Shown piece by piece: positions 1-7,605 of a DNA stretch of 24,144 nucleotides; position 1 is the stretch's first letter; each line of letters starts with the position of its first letter. Origin of the DNA: Pseudomonadota bacterium. GTDB taxonomy: Bacteria; Desulfobacterota; Desulfobulbia; Desulfobulbales; Desulfocapsaceae. The DNA is taken from positions 1 through 24,144 of the forward strand of contig JAEYNP010000030.1 in assembly GCA_023412495.1 (NCBI GenBank). Reading direction: 5' to 3'. Position numbers and translations under genes: made by a program. The notes beneath the pieces were generated by a model, which was not told where the DNA came from, ran no database searches, and saw only the letters and a list, made by a program, of their open reading frames with translations.

Positions 1-2
1 GA

Positions 3-122
3 AGCTACCTGACGACCTGCAGAAAGCAGGATGTGTCGGCTACGGAAGCACTGCGTCTATTATTCCAAGGCAAATGGCCGGCATTCATGGATTCGGCTGT
101 AGCTGAAATGGGTGCTGAATAG
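3..122 (+). CDS. C-terminal end of a transposase, probably IS66 family (partial, runs off the left edge)
   Basis: An open frame enters from the window edge and ends in TAG at 120-122, giving 39 residues (SYLTTCRKQ..., then EALRLLFQGKWPAFM). The pattern of a Tyr-Leu-x-Thr-x-Arg-Lys-Gln segment followed by an E-A-L-R-x-x-F-x-G segment resembles the extreme C terminus of many IS66-type transposases as I remember them. No catalytic residue lies in the visible part, so the family call rests on this tail alone. The AT-rich stretch just downstream, ending near GTTTAC at 142-147, could be the right end of the insertion sequence, but the left end is outside the window, so this cannot be tested here. 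Confidence 0.45.
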   Translation, partial: SYLTTCRKQDVSATEALRLLFQGKWPAFMDSAVAEMGAE

Positions 123-157
123 TTACCATTTTTTTACAATTGTTTACACAAAGCCGA

Positions 158-188
158 CAGTATGGCCGGTCTGTTTCCGGCTATACTG
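158..188. repeat. 12-bp-stem hairpin downstream of the transposase tail
   Basis: CAGTATGGCCGG (158-169) pairs with CCGGCTATACTG (177-188) around a 7-nt loop, with one G-T wobble. It lies between the transposase stop and the MITE-like element. No T-run follows on the plus strand, so it is a poor intrinsic terminator; it may be part of an insertion-sequence end. Confidence 0.5.
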
Positions 189-197
189 CCATTGCTT

Positions 198-356
198 GAT
201 GGACTCGTAAAAAGTCCGATCTCCTTCGTTGTAGGTCTGAAACGGCGCTTCGCTGTACCATATGTACTACCAAAGCGCCGTTTCAGACCTACGCCTCGTA
301 TATCGAACTTTTTCCAGAGTCCATCTCAACGGGTTGGAGCACTTTTTACGACTTTA
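198..356 (+). mobile_element. MITE-like palindromic element, full copy 1
   Basis: This is a noncoding 159-bp unit almost entirely foldable into one long hairpin. ATGGACTC at 199-206 pairs with GAGTCCAT at 317-324, and a perfect 20-bp stem pairs 231-250 with 273-292 around a 22-nt loop. The 3' tail carries GCACTTTTTACGACTTTA, which is inverted relative to the left end GGACTCGTAAAAAGTCC. The element sits between direct repeats CCATTGCTT at 189-197 and 357-365 (10 bp if the following G is counted), as expected of a target-site duplication. A second full copy is at 18238-18396 and a left-end fragment at 8419-8445. It encodes no convincing protein. The family is not one I can name. Confidence 0.8.
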
Positions 357-431
357 CCATTGCTTGTGAGTGCAACAAAATTTCGACGGGTAAGACACTG
401 TCGAAAAAATCGACTGTGGTCGAGTTTTTTC

Positions 432-459
432 TTGACGGATTTTGCCGTCCGGTTATATT
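432..459 (+). promoter_or_regulatory. Sigma70-like promoter for the tetR-efflux operon
   Basis: TTGACG (432-437) and TATATT (454-459) are separated by 16 bp. Transcription would start near 466 and leave a leader of about 30 nt before the tetR start at 498. An inverted repeat GACGG/CCGTC (434-438, 445-449) overlaps the -35 box and spacer, and GTCGA/TCGAC (400-404, 410-414) lies upstream. Confidence 0.5.
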
Positions 460-462
460 TCC

Positions 463-472
463 GACTGCAGTC
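463..472. promoter_or_regulatory. Candidate TetR operator (10-bp palindrome at the start site)
   Basis: GACTGCAGTC is a perfect palindrome placed over the predicted transcription start, just downstream of the -10 box. TetR/AcrR regulators commonly autorepress by binding palindromes in this position. Assigning it to the adjacent regulator is inference. Confidence 0.35.
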
Positions 473-497
473 AATTTTTTAATCCCGTGAGGAACAC

Positions 498-1136
498 ATG
501 GCAGGCATCAGAGAAACCAAGAAAAAAGAAACCCGACAGGCCATCATGCAGGCGGCGGTCACCCTGTTCAGCGAGAAGGGCTTCGAGAAGACCAGCATTG
601 AAGAGCTGGCGAAGGCTGCCGGGATCGGCAAGGGGACGATCTACGGCTATTTTCAGACAAAGAGCGACATTCTCCACGCCTTCTGCGAGGACGAGCTGGA
701 GAGCCTGCACGAGGAACTGACGACCAATGCCGACCGCGAGATCCCCATCCTGCAGCAGATGGTCAGCATCTATATGAGTGAATTCATGCAGATCACGCAA
801 AATCGGGAGTTCGCGAGAATCTTCATGCAGCAGACGGCCTTCCCCAGGGACGTCGATCTGGAGAAGCATCTGGCGAACGAGAACAACTACTTTGAGCTGC
901 TTTTCCCCCTGCTGGAGAAGGCCCAGGAGCGGGGCGAACTGCGCCGGGATATCGATCTGCTCTATATAACCGGCCATTTCTACGGGCTCTACCTGCTCCT
1001 GGTTTCCGCCTGGTTCAGCGGCAGGGTAACCACCGAAGAGGCCGAAACCGCTCTTGAGACCCTGTTCCGGCAAGCCATAGAAGGGCTGCAGCCGCGGCCT
1101 GAACACATTTCAACCATAGGTGCCCAACATGAATAG
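498..1136 (+). CDS. TetR/AcrR-family transcriptional regulator of the efflux operon
   Basis: This 212-residue protein has the typical TetR architecture. An N-terminal three-helix DNA-binding domain spans about residues 10-60: TRQAIMQAAVTLFSEKG, then TSIEELAKAAGIGKGTIYGYF with the recognition helix. A variable all-helical ligand-binding and dimerisation domain follows. The ATG at 498 is preceded by GTGAGGA, a fair ribosome-binding site. The stop overlaps the start of the membrane-fusion gene, so the regulator is the first gene of the operon it probably controls. It likely represses the operon until a pump substrate binds; the ligand cannot be told from sequence. Confidence 0.9.
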   Translation: MAGIRETKKKETRQAIMQAAVTLFSEKGFEKTSIEELAKAAGIGKGTIYGYFQTKSDILHAFCEDELESLHEELTTNADREIPILQQMVSIYMSEFMQITQNREFARIFMQQTAFPRDVDLEKHLANENNYFELLFPLLEKAQERGELRRDIDLLYITGHFYGLYLLLVSAWFSGRVTTEEAETALETLFRQAIEGLQPRPEHISTIGAQHE

Positions 1137-2280
1137 CGAGAACTACGGCCCGCGGAGCACGAGGGCCAAGATCGTCTTCTTCGTCTGGAACAACCTGCCG
1201 AGATTTCTGCTGCTCGCCCTGATCGCCCTGGTCTTCATCCTGGCCGGGGCGATCAAGAAGGAGAGCGCCCTGATCGCGGCGGACAAGGAAAACGGCCTGA
1301 AGCAGGAACGGCCGCCGATCAACGCGGTGACGCTCACTCTTGCCCCGGCCGCCATCCATGACCGGATCAATCTGCCCGGCAGCATCGAAGCCTGGACCAC
1401 GCTTTCCCTGCTCTCGAAACAGAACGGGACGGTGGAGAAGGTGCTGGTCCGGGAGGGGCAGAAGGTGAAGGAGGGCGACGTGCTGGCCCTGATCGAGTCG
1501 GAGGATTACCGGATCGCGCTCGAGCGGGCGAAGGCCGCCTACAACCTGGCCAAATCCGAATACGAACGGGACCGGGCCATCTACAGCAAGGGCGTCGTCC
1601 CCGCCGCCGAACTCGACGCCAAGAAGACCCAGATGGAAACGGCCAAGGCCGACCTGGAAAACGCCGAGCTCCAGTACTCCCGCTGCACCGTCACCGCGCC
1701 CATGAACGGGGTGGTGCGTAAGCTCGACGCCAAGGTCGGCCTGCAGCTGGCGGTGGGGGACCCTATCGCCGAGATCCTCGAGATCGATCGAGTCAAGGCG
1801 GTGGTCGGCATCCCGGAGTCGGACGTGACGGCGGTGCGGGGCCTGTCGACGGTGGATGTCACGCTCCAGGCCCTGGGCGATCGGGTCGTCACCGGCAAGG
1901 TCCATTTCCTTTCCTCCTCGCCTGAGACGGTGGCCCGGCTCTTTCGGCTGGAACTGGCCATCGACAACAGCGGCGGCGAGATCCTGCCGGGCATGTTCGT
2001 CCGGGCGGACGTGGTCAAGAGGACGGTGCCGGACGCCATCGTCGTCCCCTTCTACAGCGTGATCTCCCGCAACAATGAGCAGTATGTCTATGTGGAGAGC
2101 GACGGCGTGGTGGCAAGGAAGGACGTCAAGCTCGGCATCATGGAAGAGTGGATGGTCGAGGTGACCGAGGGCCTTGCCGCCGGCGATCGGCTGCTGGTCG
2201 AAGGCCATAGAGATGTTGAAGATAAACAGAAGGTCAAGGTGGTGAAGGCCGCCTCCGACATGAAGGAACTGGCGTTATGA
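1129..2280 (+). CDS. RND efflux periplasmic adaptor (membrane fusion protein, HlyD/AcrA type)
   Basis: This adaptor would link the inner-membrane pump to the outer-membrane channel. An N-terminal membrane anchor (about residues 18-38) precedes the lipoyl/biotinyl-like half motif GQKVKEGDVLALIE, an alpha-helical hairpin rich in Ala, Glu and Lys (about 125-190), the second lipoyl half (TAPMNGVVRKLDAKVG), and beta-barrel and membrane-proximal domains ending in VTEGLAAGDRLLVEG. I chose the ATG at 1129, which overlaps the tetR stop and has TAGGTG six bases upstream. A GTG at 1120 in the same frame has no ribosome-binding site. The stop shares an ATGA with the RND gene, implying translational coupling. 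No Cys lipobox is seen, so it is probably anchored by the transmembrane helix. Confidence 0.92.
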   Translation: MNSENYGPRSTRAKIVFFVWNNLPRFLLLALIALVFILAGAIKKESALIAADKENGLKQERPPINAVTLTLAPAAIHDRINLPGSIEAWTTLSLLSKQNGTVEKVLVREGQKVKEGDVLALIESEDYRIALERAKAAYNLAKSEYERDRAIYSKGVVPAAELDAKKTQMETAKADLENAELQYSRCTVTAPMNGVVRKLDAKVGLQLAVGDPIAEILEIDRVKAVVGIPESDVTAVRGLSTVDVTLQALGDRVVTGKVHFLSSSPETVARLFRLELAIDNSGGEILPGMFVRADVVKRTVPDAIVVPFYSVISRNNEQYVYVESDGVVARKDVKLGIMEEWMVEVTEGLAAGDRLLVEGHRDVEDKQKVKVVKAASDMKELAL

Positions 2281-5200
2281 TCGTCTCCGATACCGCGGTC
2301 AAGAACAGCACGACTGTCTTCGTGCTGTCGATCCTGCTCATCATCTTCGGGGTGTACAGCTATAAGGCGCTGCCGCGGGAGAGCGAGCCGGACATCACCA
2401 TCCCCAACATCTTCGTCTCGACCGAGTACAAGGGGGTGTCGCCGACCGACATCGAGACGGCGATCACCATCGAGATCGAAAAGAAGCTGAAGGGCCTCGA
2501 AGGCCTGAAGAAGATCTCCTCGGTCAGCTCGGAAGGCCAGTCGATGATCAATGTCGAGTTCGTCACCGGCACCGACATCGACAAGGCCTTGCGCGACGTC
2601 AAGGACAAGGTCGACGAGGCGAAGAACGACCTGCCGAGCGACCTGGAGGACGACCCGTCGGTCTTTGAGGTCAACCTGTCGCAGATGCCGATCATCGTCT
2701 TGTCGCTCTCCGGCACCTGCGGACTGTCGTGTCTCAAGGAGATCGCCGACGACCTCCAGGACGAGATCGAGGCCATCACCGGGGTCATGGAGGTGGAGGT
2801 GAACGGCGGGCTCGAGCGGGAGATTCGGGTCGAGGTGGTCCCCGAGAAGCTCGCCTACTACGGGCTCACCATCGGCAGCCTGCAGTCCGCCGTGCAGAAG
2901 GAGAACCAGAACACCTCGGGCGGGGCCATCCGCCTCGACCAGGGCCGCTTCCAGCTGCGGGTGCCCGGCGAGTTCAAGACGCCGGAGGAGATCTACGGCC
3001 TGGTCATCGGCACCCACAAGGGCGAACCGGTGTATTTGAAGGATGTCGCCCAGGTGATCGACGGCTTCAAGGAGGAGACCAGCATCTCCCGGCTGAACGG
3101 CCGGGATGCGGTGAATCTCGCGATCAAGAAACGTACCGGCGAGAACATCATCGCCATCAGCAAGGAGGTCGACACGATCCTCGATGCGGAGCGGCAGAAA
3201 TGGCCGATGGGCACGGAGATCACCAAGGTGCTCGACAAGTCCCGCGACATCGAGGTGATGATCGCCGACCTCGAGAACAACATCCTCTCGGGCCTCGTGC
3301 TGGTGCTCCTGGTCATCTTTTTGTCGATGGGCATCCGCAACGCGATTCTCGTGAGCCTCGCCATTCCCTTCTCAATGCTGATCTCCTTCATGGTGCTCTT
3401 TGCCATGGGGATCACGCTCAACATGGTGGTGCTGTTTTCCCTGACGCTCGCCCTCGGGATGCTGGTCGACAATGCCATCGTCATCATCGAGAACACCTAC
3501 CGCTTCATGCAGCAGGGGGCGGGCCGGATCGATGCCGCCATGCGGGCGACCTCGGAGGTGGCCTGGCCGGTCATCGGCTCGACCCTGACGACCCTTGCGG
3601 CCTTCTTCCCCATGCTCTTCTGGCCGGGAATCATGGGCGAGTTCATGCGCTTTCTGCCGCTCACCCTGATCGTGACGCTTACCTCGAGCCTCTTCGTGGC
3701 TCTCGTCATCAATCCGGCCATGGCCTCGATCTTCATGAAGGTCAAGGGGCCGCGGGCGAATTCCGGAATGACCATCGAGGAGATTTCCGCCGCCATCGAC
3801 AAGCCCGCGCCGATAAAGGGCTTCTGGCTGACGCTCTACAGCCGCACCATGGCCGGGGCCCTGAAAAAGCCCCTCACCGTGCTGGCCTTGAGCTTTACCG
3901 GCCTTATCCTGTTGTTCGAATGCTGGCTGATGGTCATCGGCCTGGCGAAGCCGGTGGAGTTCTTCCCGGAGATCGATCCGAAGGGCTTCTACGTCAACAT
4001 CGAGACCCCGGAGGGCGCCGACCTCGATTACATCGACCGGATCATCCAAAGGGTTGAGCTGGCGATTTCCGGGACCACGGCAAAAACCTCCCTGGAGGCG
4101 CTGGCGCCGAAAGAACATGCCAAGCCGAACGGGGAAGCCTACGCCGGCCCAAGCGATTTGAAGAACGTCAAGGACGTCTACATGCAGGGCGTGATCAGCG
4201 CCGGGCCCGGCTCGGTGTTCAGCAGCAATTCTCCGAACCACGTCGGGGTGCGCTTCCTCGAGCTGGAGGACCGGAGCGAGTCGTCGCACGCAACGGTCAA
4301 CGCCATCCGCGAGCGGGTGAAGGACATCCCCGGCGGCAAGATCACCATCGCCAAGGAGGAGGAGGGCCCGCCTACCGGGGCGCCCATCAACCTGGAGATC
4401 TCCGGCCCGGATTTCGACGTGCTCGGCAGGATCGCCGGCCAGGTGCGGGCGGTGCTCGAGCAGATTCCCTTCGTCGAGGACGTCCGGGACAATTTCGTGG
4501 AAGGCATCCCCTCGGTGCAGGTGGATGTCGACCGGCAGAAGGCGGCCCTCTTCGGCCTCACCACCGATACGATCGGCTTCGCCCTGAAGAGCGCCTACAA
4601 CGGCCTGAACGTCTCCTCCTTCCGTCAGGACGACGACGATTTCGACATCACCCTCCAGCTCAAGGAATCGGACCGGAGGGTGGTCGACGTGCTGCACGAG
4701 CTGCTCCTGCCGACGCCCTCCGGCGAGACGGTGCCGCTGTCGACGGTGGCCTCGGTGAGCTTCACCGGCTCCATCGGCGATATCAACCGGATCAACAACA
4801 AACGGGTGGTGACGGTGAAGGCCAATATCGAGGAGACCAAGACCACCGGGCCGGTGGTGCGGCAGGAGGCCGCCAAGTTCCTGGAGAAGGTCGTCCTGCC
4901 CGCAGGCTACGCCATCAAGTTCACCGGCGAGCAGGACGAACAGAAGGAATCACAGGATTTCCTCACCAAGGCCTTCCTGGTCGCGCTGCTGCTCATTTTC
5001 TTGACCCTCGTGGCGATGTTCAACTCGGTGAGCCAGCCCTTCATCATCATGACCTCGGTCATCCTGTCGCTGGGCGGGGCCTTCCTCGGCATGGCCGTTT
5101 TCAAGTCGCCCTTCGGCATCATCATGACCGGCGTCGGGGTGATTTCGCTCGCCGGCGTGGTGGTGAACAACGCCATCGTGCTCATCGACTACACCAACAA

Positions 5201-5582
5201 GCTGCGAGAGCGGGGGCATGAGCTGAAGGACGCCGTGATCTCGGCGGGGGCGACCCGGCTGCGGCCGGTGCTGCTCACCGCGATCACCACCATTCTCGGC
5301 CTGATCCCCATGGTCACCGGCGTCTCCTACGATTTCCACACCTGGTCCATCGCCTGGGTCAGCGAATCCTCCATGTGGTGGAAATCCATGGCCAACGTGG
5401 TGATCTTCGGGCTCCTGGTCGCGACCTTCCTGACCCTGATCGTGGTGCCGACGCTCTACTACCTGGCGGCGAGGATGGCGGAAGGCAGGCAGTATGCCGT
5501 CCAGCGCATCAAGAATCTTTACTGGCGGCCCTATGCCCTGCTGGCCGGCGAACAGCGACCCGGCCACCCGGAGGAGAATTAG
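2277..5582 (+). CDS. RND-family efflux transporter, inner-membrane permease
   Basis: This is a proton-driven pump of 1101 residues, slightly longer than the usual 1020-1050 of AcrB-type proteins. It shows the duplicated RND plan. TM1 (about 12-32) is followed by a large periplasmic loop, then TM2-6 (about 335-470) including the TM4 signature GMLVDNAIVIIEN with the proton-relay Asp. A second half has TM7 (about 530-555), a second periplasmic loop, and TM8-12 (about 890-1065) including GVVVNNAIVLIDY. The segment before the last helix (SYDFHTWSIAWVSESSMWW) is an aromatic-rich insert I recall from some other RND permeases. The start ATG overlaps the adaptor stop (ATGA). Substrates, drugs or other amphiphiles, cannot be deduced. 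Confidence 0.95.
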   Translation: MIVSDTAVKNSTTVFVLSILLIIFGVYSYKALPRESEPDITIPNIFVSTEYKGVSPTDIETAITIEIEKKLKGLEGLKKISSVSSEGQSMINVEFVTGTDIDKALRDVKDKVDEAKNDLPSDLEDDPSVFEVNLSQMPIIVLSLSGTCGLSCLKEIADDLQDEIEAITGVMEVEVNGGLEREIRVEVVPEKLAYYGLTIGSLQSAVQKENQNTSGGAIRLDQGRFQLRVPGEFKTPEEIYGLVIGTHKGEPVYLKDVAQVIDGFKEETSISRLNGRDAVNLAIKKRTGENIIAISKEVDTILDAERQKWPMGTEITKVLDKSRDIEVMIADLENNILSGLVLVLLVIFLSMGIRNAILVSLAIPFSMLISFMVLFAMGITLNMVVLFSLTLALGMLVDNAIVIIENTYRFMQQGAGRIDAAMRATSEVAWPVIGSTLTTLAAFFPMLFWPGIMGEFMRFLPLTLIVTLTSSLFVALVINPAMASIFMKVKGPRANSGMTIEEISAAIDKPAPIKGFWLTLYSRTMAGALKKPLTVLALSFTGLILLFECWLMVIGLAKPVEFFPEIDPKGFYVNIETPEGADLDYIDRIIQRVELAISGTTAKTSLEALAPKEHAKPNGEAYAGPSDLKNVKDVYMQGVISAGPGSVFSSNSPNHVGVRFLELEDRSESSHATVNAIRERVKDIPGGKITIAKEEEGPPTGAPINLEISGPDFDVLGRIAGQVRAVLEQIPFVEDVRDNFVEGIPSVQVDVDRQKAALFGLTTDTIGFALKSAYNGLNVSSFRQDDDDFDITLQLKESDRRVVDVLHELLLPTPSGETVPLSTVASVSFTGSIGDINRINNKRVVTVKANIEETKTTGPVVRQEAAKFLEKVVLPAGYAIKFTGEQDEQKESQDFLTKAFLVALLLIFLTLVAMFNSVSQPFIIMTSVILSLGGAFLGMAVFKSPFGIIMTGVGVISLAGVVVNNAIVLIDYTNKLRERGHELKDAVISAGATRLRPVLLTAITTILGLIPMVTGVSYDFHTWSIAWVSESSMWWKSMANVVIFGLLVATFLTLIVVPTLYYLAARMAEGRQYAVQRIKNLYWRPYALLAGEQRPGHPEEN

Positions 5583-5585
5583 AAC

Positions 5586-7052
5586 ATGCGAAGAACCGTT
5601 TTTATCATTGGCCTGTTTGTCATCCCCTTTTTCCCCTCCGAATGCATGGCTGAGGCCGCCGCGGAGGGTGTCAGGCTGACGCTCTCCGAGGCGGTGCGTG
5701 AGGCCCTGGCGAATAATCTCGGGCTGCAGCTGCGCATGGACGATGTGGCGTCGGCGGAAGGGGCAAGGCAGGAGGCCGAGGGGGAATTCGACATCATAGC
5801 CACCGCCGAGGGCGGCGCCCGGCAGACGGAGTATGCCCGCCTTATCCCGGAAAGCGTGGAAAAGGACAAACTTGCCGACTGGTCGGCGGGTGTCCAGAAA
5901 AAATACACCACCGGCACCGAGGTGAGCGTCAACTGGAACAACAGCCGCTACTCCTCAGAACCGAGCAGTCCCTTTCTCGATCCGGCGTACAGCTCGGGGC
6001 TGTCGCTAGGGGTGCGGCAGCCGCTGCTCCAGGGCTTGGGGGTCGACCGACAGACTGCCGCCATCCGGGCCTCGGAGAAGAATATCGAGGCGGCCTCGCA
6101 GCTGGTGGGCTCGGAGGCCGCCAATCTGGCCGCGAGCGTCAAGTCGGCCTACTGGAACCTGGTATTTGCCTGGCAGGACAAGTCGGTCAAGGAGCTGTCG
6201 CTGGCCCTTGCCCTGAAGCTGCTCGAGGAGACGGAGGAGAAGATCCGGGCCGGCAGGCTGGCCGAGGTCGAGATCTATCAGCCGCGTTCGGAGGTCGCCC
6301 GCAGGGAGGAGGCGCTCATCCTCGCCGACCGGACCATAGGTCTCTACGAAGATGAGCTGAAGCTTCTTCTCAACAGCAAGGACTGGTTCACCGCCTTCGT
6401 CCCCGCCGACCTTCCGCCGACCGAACCCATCTCCCCGGATCCGCAAACGATAGCAGCCCGCGCCCTGGCGAACAGGCCGGATCTGAAAGCCGCGGAACTC
6501 GCCATCGAGGCCGCGCGGATCGAGGAGGAGGTGGCCAGAGACAATATCCGTCCGGTGCTTGATTTGGTTGGTCTGGTGGGACAGGGTGGAACAGACGAGG
6601 CTTACGGGGACACATTGCGTGATGCGGTGGATGAGCCGGAGACTGAGTGGCAGGCGGGGCTGGCTTTCTCCGTGCCGCTTGAAAACAACGCGGCCAAGGG
6701 CCGCTTCCGGCAGGCCAGCGCCGCCCACAGCCGGGCCGTAAACCAGGCCCAGCAGTTGCGGCTCGAGGTGCAGAAGAGCGTCCGGACCACGGTCCGCGAC
6801 GTGCAGCTCGCGATCAAGGCCATGGAGGCCACCAGAAAGACCTCGATCGCCACCCAGAAGCGTCTGGAGGCCGAGCAGGCGAAATTCGAGGTTGGCCGGG
6901 CCACCACCTTCGATGTGCTGACCGCCCAGGATGCCTACTCCCAGGCCCTCAGCCAGGAAAAACAAAGCCAGGTCGCCTATGCCCTGGCCCTTGCCGAACT
7001 GGCCCGGATCCAGGGCCTGGTGGACTTGAACGGGGTGGCGAGTTTTCAATGA
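5586..7052 (+). CDS. TolC-family outer-membrane efflux channel
   Basis: This 488-residue protein is the outer-membrane exit duct of the tripartite pump. A signal peptide (residues 1 to about 22, MRRTVFIIGLFVIPFFPSECMA) is followed by two related halves with long amphipathic helices. Each half opens with a recognisable segment: LTLSEAVREALANNLGLQLR near the N terminus, and ALANRPDLKAAELAIEAARIEEEVA in the middle. The last helix contains KFEVGRATTFDVLTAQDAYSQA, typical of OEP/TolC proteins. It starts three bases after the RND stop, with GGAGGAGAA as ribosome-binding site inside the end of the RND gene, so it is the last gene of the efflux operon. Confidence 0.93.
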   Translation: MRRTVFIIGLFVIPFFPSECMAEAAAEGVRLTLSEAVREALANNLGLQLRMDDVASAEGARQEAEGEFDIIATAEGGARQTEYARLIPESVEKDKLADWSAGVQKKYTTGTEVSVNWNNSRYSSEPSSPFLDPAYSSGLSLGVRQPLLQGLGVDRQTAAIRASEKNIEAASQLVGSEAANLAASVKSAYWNLVFAWQDKSVKELSLALALKLLEETEEKIRAGRLAEVEIYQPRSEVARREEALILADRTIGLYEDELKLLLNSKDWFTAFVPADLPPTEPISPDPQTIAARALANRPDLKAAELAIEAARIEEEVARDNIRPVLDLVGLVGQGGTDEAYGDTLRDAVDEPETEWQAGLAFSVPLENNAAKGRFRQASAAHSRAVNQAQQLRLEVQKSVRTTVRDVQLAIKAMEATRKTSIATQKRLEAEQAKFEVGRATTFDVLTAQDAYSQALSQEKQSQVAYALALAELARIQGLVDLNGVASFQ

Positions 7053-7104
7053 TTTTTTCCGGAGATCCTTTTGTTTTTGGGTGCCTGGAAAATAAGGAGA
7101 GAGT

Positions 7105-7605
7105 ATGAAAATTGGTTTCTTCGCCCTTTCGTTCTGGTCGTTGGTCTTGATCGCCACCGGGCAGGCGGCGGAATCTCCGGCATTGCCTCCGGCAGATGCT
7201 GGGCTGGTGCGGTATGTCCTGCCACTTCCGAGCCAGGACGACGAATCCCTGTACAAGCTTGAGTTGATCGTCGGCAAGACGGTCCGAATCGACGCCCAGA
7301 ACAACTACTTCTTCGGCGGTATAATCGAGAAACACACGATTCCGGGCAGGGGCACTAGCCTCTACAGGGTCACCAGCCTTGGTCCGATCACCTGCACGAG
7401 TGTGGCGGTCGATCCGGGAACCCCCTTGGTCGATCGCTTTGTCACCCTGGGCGGCGAACCCTATTTCATTCGCTACAACAGCCGCATTCCGGTGGTGATC
7501 GATGTGCCGGAGGGGGCCGAGGTGCGCTACCGGCTGTGGAGCGCAGGGCCGGAGATACCGCTGGCCGCGGAAGGCGTCGACTTGCCGGTGAAGGAAAGGG
7601 GATGA
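7105..7605 (+). CDS. eco: Ecotin-family periplasmic serine-protease inhibitor, divergent
   Basis: This 166-residue protein aligns from memory with E. coli ecotin along most of its length. It has a signal peptide ending near GQAA, then LPSQDDESLYKLELIVGKTV, then FFGGIIEKHTIPGRGTSLYRV, RFVTLGG, IRYNSRIPVVIDVP and VRYRLWSA. Ecotin is a secreted dimer that blocks trypsin-like, chymotrypsin-like and elastase-like proteases through an 80s substrate-like loop and a secondary site. Here the residue matching Cys50 is Ala (VRIDAQNNYF), and the 80s loop reads GPITCTSVAVDPG with no Met-Met and a shifted lone Cys, so the family disulfide appears lost and the P1 residue differs. AAGGAGAGAG precedes the ATG. 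The stop overlaps the next gene (ATGA). Confidence 0.85.
   Translation: MKIGFFALSFWSLVLIATGQAAESPALPPADAGLVRYVLPLPSQDDESLYKLELIVGKTVRIDAQNNYFFGGIIEKHTIPGRGTSLYRVTSLGPITCTSVAVDPGTPLVDRFVTLGGEPYFIRYNSRIPVVIDVPEGAEVRYRLWSAGPEIPLAAEGVDLPVKERG

Noticed and set aside
198..356. CRISPR repeats or a small-RNA gene as explanation of the repeated element
   Set aside because: There are no regularly spaced repeats or spacers, and direct repeats of different sequence around each full copy favour transposition.
162..482. Open frame of 106 codons across the first palindromic element
   Set aside because: It is a by-product of the palindrome, has no ribosome-binding site, matches no family I know and is not preserved in copy 2.
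1015..2208. Long minus-strand open frames opposite the efflux, fadH, ovoA and EMO-type genes
   Set aside because: They are antisense shadows caused by GC-rich codon use; their translations are His-, Asp- and Gly-rich without domain motifs, while the plus-strand frames have clear families.
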